A stretch of DNA of 39,009 nt, from NCBI GenBank assembly GCA_964592815.1, contig CAZQGE010000007.1:1-39009 (forward strand). The letters run 5' to 3'. The DNA comes from CAZQGE01 sp964592815. GTDB lineage: Bacteria; Bacillota; Clostridia; Christensenellales; CAG-917. Shown here in pieces: positions 31,142 to 39,009 of this stretch. Position numbers and translations under genes: made by a program. The stretch's first letter is position 1. Every line of letters starts with the position of its first letter. The notes beneath the pieces are model-generated. The model was not told the origin of the DNA. It ran no database searches and was given only the letters and a program-made list of their open reading frames with translations.

Positions 31142-31981
31142 ATGAAAAAAGGCAAAAGCAGCGGTGGCACGCTGAAATTTTTCAGCATTTTCGATTTAGT
31201 TTTGATTGCTATGCTGACAGCTCTCAGCATAGCTTTCAAAACAGTTGTTGGCATACTTATCCGCCTAATAACCAGCTCCGTAGGAATTCCGGGGGGCGCG
31301 TTAGCAGGTGGTTTTTATATGCTATGGCTTCCGCTTGCAATTTTGCTCACCCAAAAAAGAGGCTCTGCGTTTATTTTGGCGGCGGTTCAAATCATTATAA
31401 TGGTTGCAACGGGCGCGCCTGGCAGTCACGGGGTATGGACTATCGTTACGTACTTTATGCCAGCGATATTTGTTGAAATCATATATTTGTATCGTCCTAA
31501 AAAAGGGTACAACATATTGCACTTTTTGTTTGCAACAATTCTTGCCAACCTTGCAGGGACTTATGGCAGCAATTTGTTGTTTTTCAAACTTAGTTGGCAA
31601 CCACTTTTGTTTACTCTCATAGCAGCCGCATTTAGTGGCGCATTGGGGGCTGTGATAGGATATTTTGCTTTTAAGGGTATAGAAAAAACAGGTGTTTTGA
31701 AAAAGGCGCGAAGCAAGGTTAAAAGCAAGGTATTTTATGATTACGCAGATTTGGTGTACACAAGAGTAACCGAACAAACAAGTTTAAGCGGTCAAAATTT
31801 TGACAGAAATGTCAATAAAAAAGATGAACAATTTATCTCGGCTTTGGAAGAAAACCCAAATTATACACAAACTAGCTATACGCCTGAAAGTTCTAATTCT
31901 GAAAAATTTGAAAGCAATTCTGAAATCAAGGAACAGGAAACTGACAACCTAGAAACTGAGAATATAAGAATTGAAAATTGA
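31142..31981 (+). CDS. ECF transporter S component (substrate unknown)
   Basis: The 279-aa protein has about six hydrophobic segments in residues 14-185 (LVLIAMLTALSIAFKTVVGILIRL, GGALAGGFYMLWLPLAILL, FILAAVQIIIMVATGAPG, IVTYFMPAIFVEIIYLY, FATILANLAGTYGSNLLFF, LLFTLIAAAFSGALGAVIGYFAF). The layout resembles the YkoE-like branch of S components. An acidic, disordered C-terminal tail of about 80 residues (KDEQFISALEENPN...) is unusual. It sits with its own EcfA, EcfA and EcfT genes, as in dedicated (group I) ECF importers. The substrate is not evident from the sequence. Confidence 0.8.
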   Translation: MKKGKSSGGTLKFFSIFDLVLIAMLTALSIAFKTVVGILIRLITSSVGIPGGALAGGFYMLWLPLAILLTQKRGSAFILAAVQIIIMVATGAPGSHGVWTIVTYFMPAIFVEIIYLYRPKKGYNILHFLFATILANLAGTYGSNLLFFKLSWQPLLFTLIAAAFSGALGAVIGYFAFKGIEKTGVLKKARSKVKSKVFYDYADLVYTRVTEQTSLSGQNFDRNVNKKDEQFISALEENPNYTQTSYTPESSNSEKFESNSEIKEQETDNLETENIRIEN

Positions 31982-32116
31982 AAAATCACGGAAGAAGAAA
32001 CTGACGAATGAAGAATTGCAAATAAGGAATGTAAAAACTAAAAAATTAGAAACAAGAAACTGAGAAACATAGGCTTGAGAATGCCACAGCATTTTCTCAA
32101 AGTAATGGAGTTATAA
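31982..32116 (+). repeat. Degenerate GAAACTGA repeats after the S-component gene
   Basis: Copies of GAAACTGA recur in the last codons of the S-component gene and in this spacer. Read in the same frame past the stop, the spacer still encodes Glu/Thr/Asp-rich peptide broken by stops, as if a repetitive tail had been cut short. A GGAG ribosome-binding site for the next gene ends the spacer. Confidence 0.5.
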
Positions 32117-33649
32117 ATGTTGAAAAAAAGTGCTAAAATACTTTTGATTTTGTTGATAGTCATATCGCTTGTTTGTGTGGTTACCGCTTGCGATAAAGGC
32201 GGACAACCTAGTGCTGTGTACCTTTTGGTGGACGGAGATATTGACGGCAATTTCAAATATATAAACTTAAATGACGTTGCGCAAATTGAATTTAGCTATC
32301 AAGATGACGCCGTTACAAAAACTAGGAATGGTTGGAGACTTAACGACATTTTGTCGGGTTTGAGTACGCAATATCCAAACAATCAAATTTTTATTACAGC
32401 GTTTGACGGAACGTCAGCACTTGTTGATTTGCCACTTACTGGCAATATCTATCTGTATGCCGAACAGAATGCGGTGAGTGTTAAAACATCTGATTATGCA
32501 AGGCACGTCAATTTGAAAAACTTGAGTGAAATTACAATAGTTGCAAAAGAACCCGAAAACGTAACGAACGGTTTGAAGATTACAACCCCGATAATTGATG
32601 GTACGGCTACTTTTGAAAACAACAAAGAAAAGCAGATTTCATTTGGAAACGTAAAACTTAAAATGTTTGAGTGGGACGGAGTTCAAAACGAATACAACCA
32701 AAACAAGTCGTTCAAATATTCAAAAAAAGCGAATTATAGAGTGGAAGATTTGACTGGTAAACTCAAAAACGTTGCATATTTTGACGACTTTGATATTTTG
32801 AAAAATGCAGGGAACAGCACTTTATCTTGGAAAAAAGGAAAAGCAAGAATTTCTTGCAATAATGCAAAAAAGGCAGTTTATGGAATAGTAACTGATACTT
32901 TAACTGCCAATTATGACGCATATTATGAAATTAAACAATCGATTGACAACAATGAAAAGGTAATGTTTATTTTGCCCGATGGACTTTCGTGGCAACAAAT
33001 AAATTATTTTAACGATAAAATTGGTCTTTTGAATTTGACAGAGAACACAAAAAATAATTCTAAAAAAACAGTAGAGTTGGCAACGACTACAAACCTAGCA
33101 AAATCAGAAATTGCGTTGGCGTCCATTATAACAGGCAAAAGTCCGTTTATGACGGGAGTTATCAAAAAGGAAGGTTCGGCGAGCATAAATTTAGGTTCAG
33201 ATGAGATTTTTGCTTATGCCAAAAATAAGGGGTTGGAAGCCAGCACGGTTTATGTTGAGGGCAACAAAACTATGGTGAAAACAGCTATCCCCGCAACAAC
33301 GACTTTTCCAGATAATGACGGTTTTACAGACAAAGCGGTTTGGGAAAAAAGCTACAATGCAATTAAGGATGGCAAGAAATTTGTATTTGCGCACTTCCAC
33401 GGAATTGACGATGTAAATCACAAATACGGACCAATTTCCGCAGAGGCATTGACAAAAATTCAAAATATTGAAACGTACATTGCAGATTTGGTGAAAGTGT
33501 TTGACGGCAAGGTTGTAATTGCATCCGACCACGGACATTACAATTATTTGGAAAACGGTGTAGTAAAAGGAAATCACGGGACATTTTGCAACTTGGATAT
33601 GTACGTCCCTTATTATGTTATTGAAAATGGAATGGCGTGGAGCGCATAA
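32117..33649 (+). CDS. Lipoprotein C: binding-like domain fused to an alkaline-phosphatase/NPP-type hydrolase
   Basis: The 510-aa protein has lipobox VTAC (Cys25). Residues about 35-150 look like a degenerate copy of the domain in the two upstream lipoproteins (GWRLNDILSGL, IFITAFDG, LKNLSEITIV). Residues about 280-510 are an alkaline-phosphatase-superfamily domain: D288 (FILPDGLSW), probable nucleophile S330 (SEIALASIITGKSP, aligning with the Thr of NPPs), D431 and H435 (GIDDVNHKYGP), D471 and H472 (ASDHGH), H487 (GNHGTF). The full two-metal set is present. Such enzymes cleave phosphate mono- or diesters, including pyrophosphates of dinucleotides, outside the cell. A role in trimming the imported compound is inferred from context. 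Confidence 0.78.
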   Translation: MLKKSAKILLILLIVISLVCVVTACDKGGQPSAVYLLVDGDIDGNFKYINLNDVAQIEFSYQDDAVTKTRNGWRLNDILSGLSTQYPNNQIFITAFDGTSALVDLPLTGNIYLYAEQNAVSVKTSDYARHVNLKNLSEITIVAKEPENVTNGLKITTPIIDGTATFENNKEKQISFGNVKLKMFEWDGVQNEYNQNKSFKYSKKANYRVEDLTGKLKNVAYFDDFDILKNAGNSTLSWKKGKARISCNNAKKAVYGIVTDTLTANYDAYYEIKQSIDNNEKVMFILPDGLSWQQINYFNDKIGLLNLTENTKNNSKKTVELATTTNLAKSEIALASIITGKSPFMTGVIKKEGSASINLGSDEIFAYAKNKGLEASTVYVEGNKTMVKTAIPATTTFPDNDGFTDKAVWEKSYNAIKDGKKFVFAHFHGIDDVNHKYGPISAEALTKIQNIETYIADLVKVFDGKVVIASDHGHYNYLENGVVKGNHGTFCNLDMYVPYYVIENGMAWSA

Positions 33650-33663
33650 AATGAGGATAATTT

Positions 33664-34224
33664 ATGGAAAAAAACGTAAAAAGAAAAAAACTTAGAAAAC
33701 TAAATAAATATGAAATTGCCGCAATAGTTATTGTGGCGGCGTTGGTGATAGCTTTTGCAATATACTTGCCGTTTTATCTTAAAAGCAAGCAAAGCGACGT
33801 TGAACTATACAATCAAGGGCAAATAGCTTTTTATGTTGACGGAGTTGAAACTGCAAAAAAAGATTTGAATGACATTAAAGCTCTTGTTGGCGTAAAAGAG
33901 TTTCAAGCTGTGTATAAGCGTAACGGACAACCTGCTGAAACACGTACATACAAAGGCTTTTTAATAAAGGACATTTTTACCGCTCTTGGCATTGACTTTT
34001 CTACAAAAACAGGAATAGAGTTCGTGTGCAAAGATATAACAATCAACAAAAACATTGATTTTATTGACGACTATACATACATTGCATTTGAAAGCAATGG
34101 AAAGGCTATCCCCGACGTATCTCCTACGGGAGATGAGGACGGCGGGCCGTACGTTGTAATTCCTTCTAAGGATACAGTATCGCAAAATAGAGTTAGATGG
34201 CTTGTATCCATAAAGTTGAGGTGA
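33664..34224 (+). CDS. Membrane-anchored protein D, sulfite-oxidase-fold-like
   Basis: The 186-aa protein has a basic start and one transmembrane helix (about 17-38), with no lipobox, then the clearest copy of the recurring domain: YKGFLIKDIFTALGID, IEFVCKD, YIAFESNGKAIPD, DGGPYVVIP...NRVRWLVSIKLR. In sulfite-oxidase-type domains the last part is the P.R...P....KW...I segment. It lacks an obvious cofactor-ligand Cys; the only Cys follows EFV. GAGG lies before the ATG. Three bases separate it from the first ECF ATPase gene, tying it to the transporter. Confidence 0.65.
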   Translation: MEKNVKRKKLRKLNKYEIAAIVIVAALVIAFAIYLPFYLKSKQSDVELYNQGQIAFYVDGVETAKKDLNDIKALVGVKEFQAVYKRNGQPAETRTYKGFLIKDIFTALGIDFSTKTGIEFVCKDITINKNIDFIDDYTYIAFESNGKAIPDVSPTGDEDGGPYVVIPSKDTVSQNRVRWLVSIKLR

Positions 34225-34227
34225 AAA

Positions 34228-34890
34228 TTGAAAGCACAAAATTTGTGTCTTAAATATGGCGATAAAGAAATTTACAAAAACTTATCCTTTGAAATCAAAG
34301 GTGGGGATATTGTTGGCGTAAAAGGTGAAAATGGTTCGGGGAAAACCTCGTTATGTTTGGTTTTAGCTGGACTTTTGAAGCAAGATGAAGATATAGAAAT
34401 GTGCGGCGACATTTTATATGATGGCAAAAAAATTCAAGATTTGACAGTTTATGAGCGTGCAATTCAAGTGGGAATAATTTTTCAAAATCCAGAAAATCAA
34501 CTGTTTTCCAGCTTATGTTCTGAAGAATTTGCTTTTGCTTTGGAAAACTTGTGTGTTACGCGTCAAGAAATGAAAGAGAGAATAGAAAAAGTCTTAAACA
34601 GCTTAAAACTTGGCTATTTGGTTGATAAAAAAACAAGTGAATTATCTGGAGGCGAAAAACAGCTTGTTGCAATTTGCGCGCTGTTGATAATGCGTCCCAA
34701 ACTGTTGATTTGTGATGAAATAACTTCTCATATTGACATAGAAAACAAAGTTAAAATAAGGAATGTCTTAAAAGCGTATGCGCAAGAAGGCAACTCGATT
34801 TTGTTTGTCAGCCACAACCCAAACGATTTGATGATTGCAAACAAAATTTTAAGGCTTGAAAAAGGAAAAGATTATTCTCAAATAATATAA
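34228..34890 (+). CDS. ecfA: ECF transporter ATPase (first)
   Basis: The 220-aa ABC ATPase starts with TTG (GAGGTGA upstream). Walker A is GENGSGKTS (about 31-39), the Q-loop is IIFQNPENQLFS, typical of ECF/CbiO ATPases, the signature is LSGGEKQ, and Walker B is LLICDEITSHID, with DEIT where DEPT is usual. The H-loop is FVSHNPND. It pairs with the next ATPase to power the ECF importer. It is slightly short compared with typical EcfA (about 270 aa), ending soon after the H-loop. Confidence 0.92.
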   Translation: MKAQNLCLKYGDKEIYKNLSFEIKGGDIVGVKGENGSGKTSLCLVLAGLLKQDEDIEMCGDILYDGKKIQDLTVYERAIQVGIIFQNPENQLFSSLCSEEFAFALENLCVTRQEMKERIEKVLNSLKLGYLVDKKTSELSGGEKQLVAICALLIMRPKLLICDEITSHIDIENKVKIRNVLKAYAQEGNSILFVSHNPNDLMIANKILRLEKGKDYSQII

Positions 34891-34927
34891 ACTACTTAAA
34901 ATATACAAGTGATATAAGGATACAATT

Positions 34928-35587
34928 TTGAAGATAGAGTTGAAGGACGTTACATTCGCATACAAAAAGAAAAGTAAACCCGTTATATACGGGGCAAATT
35001 TTGCGTTGGAAAGTCAAAAATTGACGGTTTTGCAAGGTGCGAATGGAAGTGGTAAAACGACTTTGACAAAATTGATAATAGGGCTTATAAAACCTCAGGA
35101 AGGTGAAATATATTTTGACCGAAACAATATGGAGAAAATTCCAGCTGGGCAACGCGCGGAAAGCGTAGGCTACATTTTTCAAAATCCCGATTTGCAGTTT
35201 TTTATGTCAACGGTAAAAGAAGAATTGCAATTTCCCTTTCAATTTACGAATACGCTGACTGCTGAAAAACAAGCTGAACTTGAAGAAATTGCCTCAGTGT
35301 TTGAACTTGATAAATTAAGCGATAGATTTCCATTGACGCTATCTGGTGGCGAAAAACAAAGACTTGCGCTTGCAACTGTTTTGTCACGAAAAATCAAATA
35401 TCTTATTCTAGATGAGCCAACTGCCTCAGCTGACGGCAACACAAGGGAATACATAGCTCGCTTTGTTGAAAAATTTATTCAAAACGGTGGCGGTGTTCTT
35501 TTGATAAGTCACGATGAGGAATTGTTGTTTGGCTTAAAAATAGACAAATTGCTTACGGTGTCGGGAGGCAAAGTCTATGAAAAATAA
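34928..35587 (+). CDS. ecfA: ECF transporter ATPase (second)
   Basis: The 219-aa ABC ATPase starts with TTG behind AAGGAT. Motifs: Walker A GANGSGKTT, Q-loop YIFQNPDLQFF, signature LSGGEKQRLA, Walker B YLILDEPTAS, H-loop ISHDEE. It is a normal-motif partner of the first ATPase; together they form the heterodimer that docks on EcfT. Its 3' end overlaps the ecfT start by 11 nt. It is also short, lacking the C-terminal extension of many EcfA proteins. Confidence 0.93.
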   Translation: MKIELKDVTFAYKKKSKPVIYGANFALESQKLTVLQGANGSGKTTLTKLIIGLIKPQEGEIYFDRNNMEKIPAGQRAESVGYIFQNPDLQFFMSTVKEELQFPFQFTNTLTAEKQAELEEIASVFELDKLSDRFPLTLSGGEKQRLALATVLSRKIKYLILDEPTASADGNTREYIARFVEKFIQNGGGVLLISHDEELLFGLKIDKLLTVSGGKVYEK

Positions 35588-36356
35588 TTGTAAAAAAACT
35601 ACCAAAAAATATTCAGCTGACCCACGTGTTAAAATTCTGCTTATTGTTTTGCTTACAACCTTGGCTGTTTTGGCGAAGGATATAATGTATTTGGGAATTG
35701 TTGTGATTTTAAGTATTATCGCAGATTGTTGTTTTAAGGCAGATATAATTTCGCTGTTTAAGCGGTTGAAACATTTTTTTTGGTTGGTAATTTTTATATC
35801 CATTGTGCAAAGTCTTTCAATAAAAGGTGGAGAATCGCTTATTTATATCAAAGACGTAGTGTTACTCAGTACAAGGGGCATTCAATTTGCAGTTGAATTT
35901 ATTTTCAGAATGAGTATAATTGTGTTTGCAGGTGGAATTGCGACAACCTCAGAAGGGCAGGAATTTATGGACGGACTTTTGAAGATGCGTTTGCCTTATG
36001 AATTTGTATTTATGGCGACAATCGCACTAAGATATTTGCCCTTGTTTAGAGAAGAATTTACGTCTAGACTAAACGCAATTTACATAAGAGGTATCAACAT
36101 TAAAAAGTTAAAGTTTTCAAAAAAACTTAAAATTTACGGCGCAATTATAGCTCCAACGGTGGCAGGAAGCGTGCTTAAAAGTCAGGAATTGTCAAAAAGT
36201 ATTGAAGCAAGAGGCTTTCGTGCAATGAAAAAAAGGACTATGCTTAGGTATATAAAATTCAATCTGTGCGACTATGTTATTTGCTTGTTTGCAATCTTGT
36301 CTTTTTTGGTATATCTCGGACTGATGTATAGCTATGGACAAATAGTAATATTATAA
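35577..36356 (+). CDS. ecfT: ECF transporter transmembrane component EcfT
   Basis: The 259-aa protein has about five hydrophobic segments (LLIVLLTTLAVLAKDIMYLGIVVILSIIADCCF, FWLVIFISIVQSL, a central YEFVFMATIALRYLPLF, and a C-terminal YVICLFAILSFLVYLGLMYSYG) and the paired coupling-helix motifs of EcfT, IRGI (YIRGINIKKLKFS) and EARGFR. It couples ATP hydrolysis to movement of the S component. GGGAGG lies before the ATG within ecfA. The S-component gene is 4 kb upstream in the same direction. Confidence 0.92.
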   Translation: MKNNCKKTTKKYSADPRVKILLIVLLTTLAVLAKDIMYLGIVVILSIIADCCFKADIISLFKRLKHFFWLVIFISIVQSLSIKGGESLIYIKDVVLLSTRGIQFAVEFIFRMSIIVFAGGIATTSEGQEFMDGLLKMRLPYEFVFMATIALRYLPLFREEFTSRLNAIYIRGINIKKLKFSKKLKIYGAIIAPTVAGSVLKSQELSKSIEARGFRAMKKRTMLRYIKFNLCDYVICLFAILSFLVYLGLMYSYGQIVIL

Positions 36357-36367
36357 AGGGTGAAAGT

Positions 36368-37114
36368 ATGAAAGTATTTAGCGTTTTCGGATTGACTGGC
36401 TCGGGTAAAACGACGACTATTGAAAATATAATTAAGGAACTTGTTTCAAGAGGTTTTACTGTTGGCTCTGTAAAAGAAATACACTTTGATGCGTTTCAGA
36501 TTGATACAGAAGGTAAAAACACTTGGCGACATAGGCAAGCTGGTGCAGATACGGTTAGCGCGCTTGCAATGGCTGAAACCGATGTAATGTATCGTGGTAA
36601 GATGGATATATACGACTTGTTGAAACACTACAATCAAGATTTTGTCGTGCTTGAGGGGGTTCGTAATATCGTAGCGCCAAACATTGTTGTTGCGCGTGAA
36701 AGCGACCACCCTGAGATAAACGATTTAAGTATTGCAATCAGCGGAGTGTATAGCGCAAGCCATAAAGGCGACGTTTGTGGTGTTCCGATTATCAATTCAA
36801 TGACAGACGTTAAAGCGTTATGCGATTTGATTGAAGCAAAAGTGCCAGAACTAATGCCCAAAGTTGATGAGAAATGTTGCGGACTATGCGGAGGAAATTG
36901 CAGGCAGTTTTTGGCGAAATATTTGAAAGGCGAAACAAAAATATGCGATTGTGCTTTACATAATGCGGATATAAGCCTTAAAATAGGTGGAGAAGAAATA
37001 GTTATGGTTCCTTTTGTTCGCAAACTGTTGAAGAATGCAATCTTAGGTGTGGTGAGCGAGTTGAAGGGATACAAAAAAAGTGAACAAATAAAAGTGGAGT
37101 TTATAGATAAATGA
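36368..37114 (+). CDS. MobB-like GTP-binding protein with C-terminal Cys cluster
   Basis: The 248-aa protein has an N-terminal P-loop (GLTGSGKTTT, 8-17) in a MobB arrangement: VGSVKEIHFDAFQIDTEGKNTWRHRQAGADTVSA and FVVLEGVRN. MobB assists MobA in making molybdopterin guanine dinucleotide. The C-terminal third has C170, C171, C174, C178, C193 and C195 (CCGLCGGNC ... ICDC), a likely iron-sulfur site, then EIVMVPFVRKLLKNAILGVVSELKGY. Similar MobB proteins with this tail occur in anaerobes. Its 3' end overlaps the next gene by 4 nt (ATGA). It is the best direct hint that the cluster handles a molybdenum cofactor, though MobB-like P-loop proteins could serve other cofactors. Confidence 0.78.
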   Translation: MKVFSVFGLTGSGKTTTIENIIKELVSRGFTVGSVKEIHFDAFQIDTEGKNTWRHRQAGADTVSALAMAETDVMYRGKMDIYDLLKHYNQDFVVLEGVRNIVAPNIVVARESDHPEINDLSIAISGVYSASHKGDVCGVPIINSMTDVKALCDLIEAKVPELMPKVDEKCCGLCGGNCRQFLAKYLKGETKICDCALHNADISLKIGGEEIVMVPFVRKLLKNAILGVVSELKGYKKSEQIKVEFIDK

Positions 37115-37722
37115 AAGAATTTCAAAGTAAAAAAAACAAAGTTTATCTTACTGCCGACAAACTTGTGTACAAAGAATATAGCAATACGGAAGCGTTTGAC
37201 AAAGAAGTTTCAACGTTAAAAAAAGTGCAAAGCAAATATACCCCCAAACTTTTGAGTTACGACAGAAATTTGCGTACTGCCATATTAAGTTATACGGAAG
37301 GCGAACTTTTGGTTGACAGATTTGTTGCTGCCGACAAAGCAAGTGCAAAGGAATTGGCAACACTTTTAACCGAAACTGTATTTTATTTGCATAAAATGCT
37401 TGGTGAATTTATCACTTATGATGAAAACTTCAAAAATTATATTGTTTGCGACAGCAAGTGTGTAAGGATAGATTTTGAAGAATGCGTTGAGGGAACACTT
37501 GAAAGTTGGTGCGCAAAAATCAGCGCATTTGCCTCACTTTATGAAAATAGTGTTGAAGTCAAGGCGGAGTTTATCAAGGTGTTGGCGCACGGACTTAAAG
37601 TGAACGTTGCCAAATTTTTAAGTGAATATGAAACTGAGTTGCGTACTTTGGCGGAACGCTGGAAGGTAGATTTTTCAGATGAAACTTTTGTTGCTGTCAG
37701 CAAAAAATTCAAAACCAAATAA
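37111..37722 (+). CDS. Small kinase-like protein (APH/Bud32-type fold)
   Basis: The 203-aa protein shows a minimal protein-kinase-like fold: the lysine strand VYKEY with a following acidic helix (EAFDKEVSTLKKV), the hinge-like ILSYTEGELL, then FITYDENFKNYIV in place of the catalytic loop (D and N spaced as in APH family HxD....N) and RIDFEECVEG in place of DFG/DxD. It may phosphorylate a small molecule, possibly the imported compound. Its ATG overlaps the MobB-like stop, so they are translated together. It is shorter than typical APH enzymes. Last gene of the cluster; no clear terminator follows. Confidence 0.65.
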   Translation: MKEFQSKKNKVYLTADKLVYKEYSNTEAFDKEVSTLKKVQSKYTPKLLSYDRNLRTAILSYTEGELLVDRFVAADKASAKELATLLTETVFYLHKMLGEFITYDENFKNYIVCDSKCVRIDFEECVEGTLESWCAKISAFASLYENSVEVKAEFIKVLAHGLKVNVAKFLSEYETELRTLAERWKVDFSDETFVAVSKKFKTK

Positions 37723-37823
37723 AGCCTATCCCTTTTGAATTGTCAAAAATACTATTCTAAAAATTTTAATTTACACTATAAATCGCTGTATGTGTAGTAT
37801 GTTTAAGTTCGTTAATTCAAAAA

Positions 37824-39009
37824 TTAAATTTTTCGCCTTAAAATGTCGCCTTTGCTAAGTTCAAACGGAACTTTTATTTTATAGTGGTGTTGAACCAACT
37901 TTGCGTCGTCCGTTTGTTCATTTGTTTCATCAAAAATATCAGTAACTGTAAATTCTTTATATGCGTTTTTGCTTGGTGACAACACTTGTAGATTTTGTCC
38001 TTTTTGAAATCTGTTTCTCATCTCAACGGTAGCATATTCGTTTTCAAAACTTTCAACTACTGCTGTAAAAGCGTATTGTTCTGGCATCTGCGCTTGCTTT
38101 GAACTTACGGTGTCCAAATTTTTTTCGTTGTCAAAGTATGCCTCTGTATAAGTTCTGTGAGCAATCGTTTCAAGCTCGTCCATATAAAATTTTAAGTTGT
38201 CAATTTTCCCGTTTTTAAGATATTCGTCCAATGCTTTTCTGTAACACAGAGCGACGGTTGCAACGTAAAACTCGCTTTTCATACGTCCTTCGACTTTTAA
38301 TGAAAACACTCCGCTATTCAGAATTTCAGGTATGCGTGAAAGCAATCTCAAATCTTTGCTGTTCATAAAATATGTGCCTCTTTCGTCTTGCTCAACGTCC
38401 AAAGGCTTTTCGTAGTGATTTATTTTTTCGGTTATTGTGTAATTCCATCTGCAAGGTTGAATGCATTCGCCACGGTTTGCACTGCGTTCAGAGAAATATG
38501 CTGAAAGTAAGCATCTCCCGCTGTAACTCATACACATTGCACCGTGAACAAAACATTCCAATTCAACGTCGGGTACATATTCATGAATTTCGGCTATTTC
38601 TTGAAGAGAAAGCTCTCTTGCAAGCACAACTCTTTCTACCCCTAAGTCTTTCCAAAACTTAACTGAGTATTTATTTGTTGTATTGGCTTGGGTTGACAGG
38701 TGAATTGGGAGAGTTGGCGCAACTTGTTTTGCAAGCGAAAGCAATCCTATGTCCGAAATTAGCACGGCATCTGCGTGAATATCTGCAAGAAACTTGAAAT
38801 AATTTGCAGCTGAGTCAAAGTCGCTGTTTTTTGCAAATATATTTGCGGTTACATAAACCTTTTTATTTAGTGAGTGAGCATAAATTACAGCGGATTCGAG
38901 TTCTTCCTTTGTAAAATTGTCAGCATAAGCGCGCAAAGAAAAGTCCTTGCCACCCAAATATACTGCATCTGCTCCAAAATGAAATGCTGTTTTTAATTTG
39001 TTAAAGTTG
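37824..39009 (-). CDS. U32-family (TrhP/YrrO-like) protein, 5' end cut by window edge
   Basis: The reading frame stays open to the window edge on the minus strand; the visible start reads NFNKLKTAFHFGADAVYLGGKDFSLRAYA, the usual second line of U32 proteins, so only a short N-terminus is missing. About 395 residues are present. The Cys-rich centre is CFVHGAMCMSYSGRCLLS and ANRGECIQPCRWNY, then MNSKDLRLLSRIPEI and SLKVEGRMKSEFYVATV. U32 members of this type help make 5-hydroxyuridine in tRNA (TrhP) or modify 23S rRNA (RlhA), rather than acting as ordinary peptidases. C-terminal beta domain present. Which U32 subgroup is uncertain. Confidence 0.88.
   Translation of the reverse strand, partial: NFNKLKTAFHFGADAVYLGGKDFSLRAYADNFTKEELESAVIYAHSLNKKVYVTANIFAKNSDFDSAANYFKFLADIHADAVLISDIGLLSLAKQVAPTLPIHLSTQANTTNKYSVKFWKDLGVERVVLARELSLQEIAEIHEYVPDVELECFVHGAMCMSYSGRCLLSAYFSERSANRGECIQPCRWNYTITEKINHYEKPLDVEQDERGTYFMNSKDLRLLSRIPEILNSGVFSLKVEGRMKSEFYVATVALCYRKALDEYLKNGKIDNLKFYMDELETIAHRTYTEAYFDNEKNLDTVSSKQAQMPEQYAFTAVVESFENEYATVEMRNRFQKGQNLQVLSPSKNAYKEFTVTDIFDETNEQTDDAKLVQHHYKIKVPFELSKGDILRRKI

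Overview
The window is AT-rich chromosomal DNA from an anaerobic, spore-forming, Gram-positive bacterium of the Clostridia type. The evidence is pyruvate formate-lyase, sporulation genes (sigH, spoIIR, sleB, ypeB, yabP, yabQ), several lipoproteins with classic lipoboxes, and the Firmicute order mrnC-rlmB-sigH. I see no phage, IS element, CRISPR array, tRNA or rRNA.

Layout. 1-2.6 kb: pflB behind a ZTP (pfl-motif) riboswitch with an overlapping terminator. 2.6-6.8 kb, minus strand: a ComEC-like metallo-beta-lactamase, rpsF-ssb-rpsR, sigH, rlmB and mrnC. 6.9-9.7 kb: a transglutaminase-like lipoprotein and a small helical protein. 9.9-15.3 kb: spoIIR, the sleB-ypeB germination operon with a near-perfect sigma-G promoter, a zinc-ribbon membrane protein, a small unknown, and yabP-yabQ. 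15.4-21.8 kb: a condensation-type acyltransferase, a short alanyl-tRNA synthetase (no C-terminal domain) coupled to a PHP phosphatase, an MFS/GPH-like transporter and a Cys-rich unknown. 21.9-25.1 kb: a possible structured RNA, a two-component system and a short-chain dehydrogenase. 25.3-28.7 kb: two overlapping membrane-protein genes, the second with a tandem repeat and a domain shared with the 21.2 kb gene, then an FMN-bind-like lipoprotein. 28.8-37.7 kb: a long plus-strand cluster described next. 37.8 kb to the edge: a partial U32-family gene.

The most interesting part is 28.8-37.7 kb. A strong promoter drives a ~175-nt leader with a 12-bp closing stem and an overlapping intrinsic terminator; it matches no riboswitch class I can recall. 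It is followed by four exported proteins carrying what looks like the sulfite-oxidase-type molybdopterin-binding fold (one fused to an alkaline-phosphatase/NPP-type hydrolase), an ECF transporter S component, two ECF ATPases, EcfT, a MobB-like GTPase with a Cys cluster, and a small kinase-like protein. I infer a cofactor salvage system, possibly for molybdopterin or its dinucleotide: capture and trim outside, import by ECF, re-activate inside. The substrate is an inference.

A second theme is leaderless expression. At least four genes (starts at 3824, 6747, 15422 and 25286) have good -35/-10 boxes placed so that transcription should begin at the A of the ATG, and no Shine-Dalgarno, while most other genes have normal ribosome-binding sites.
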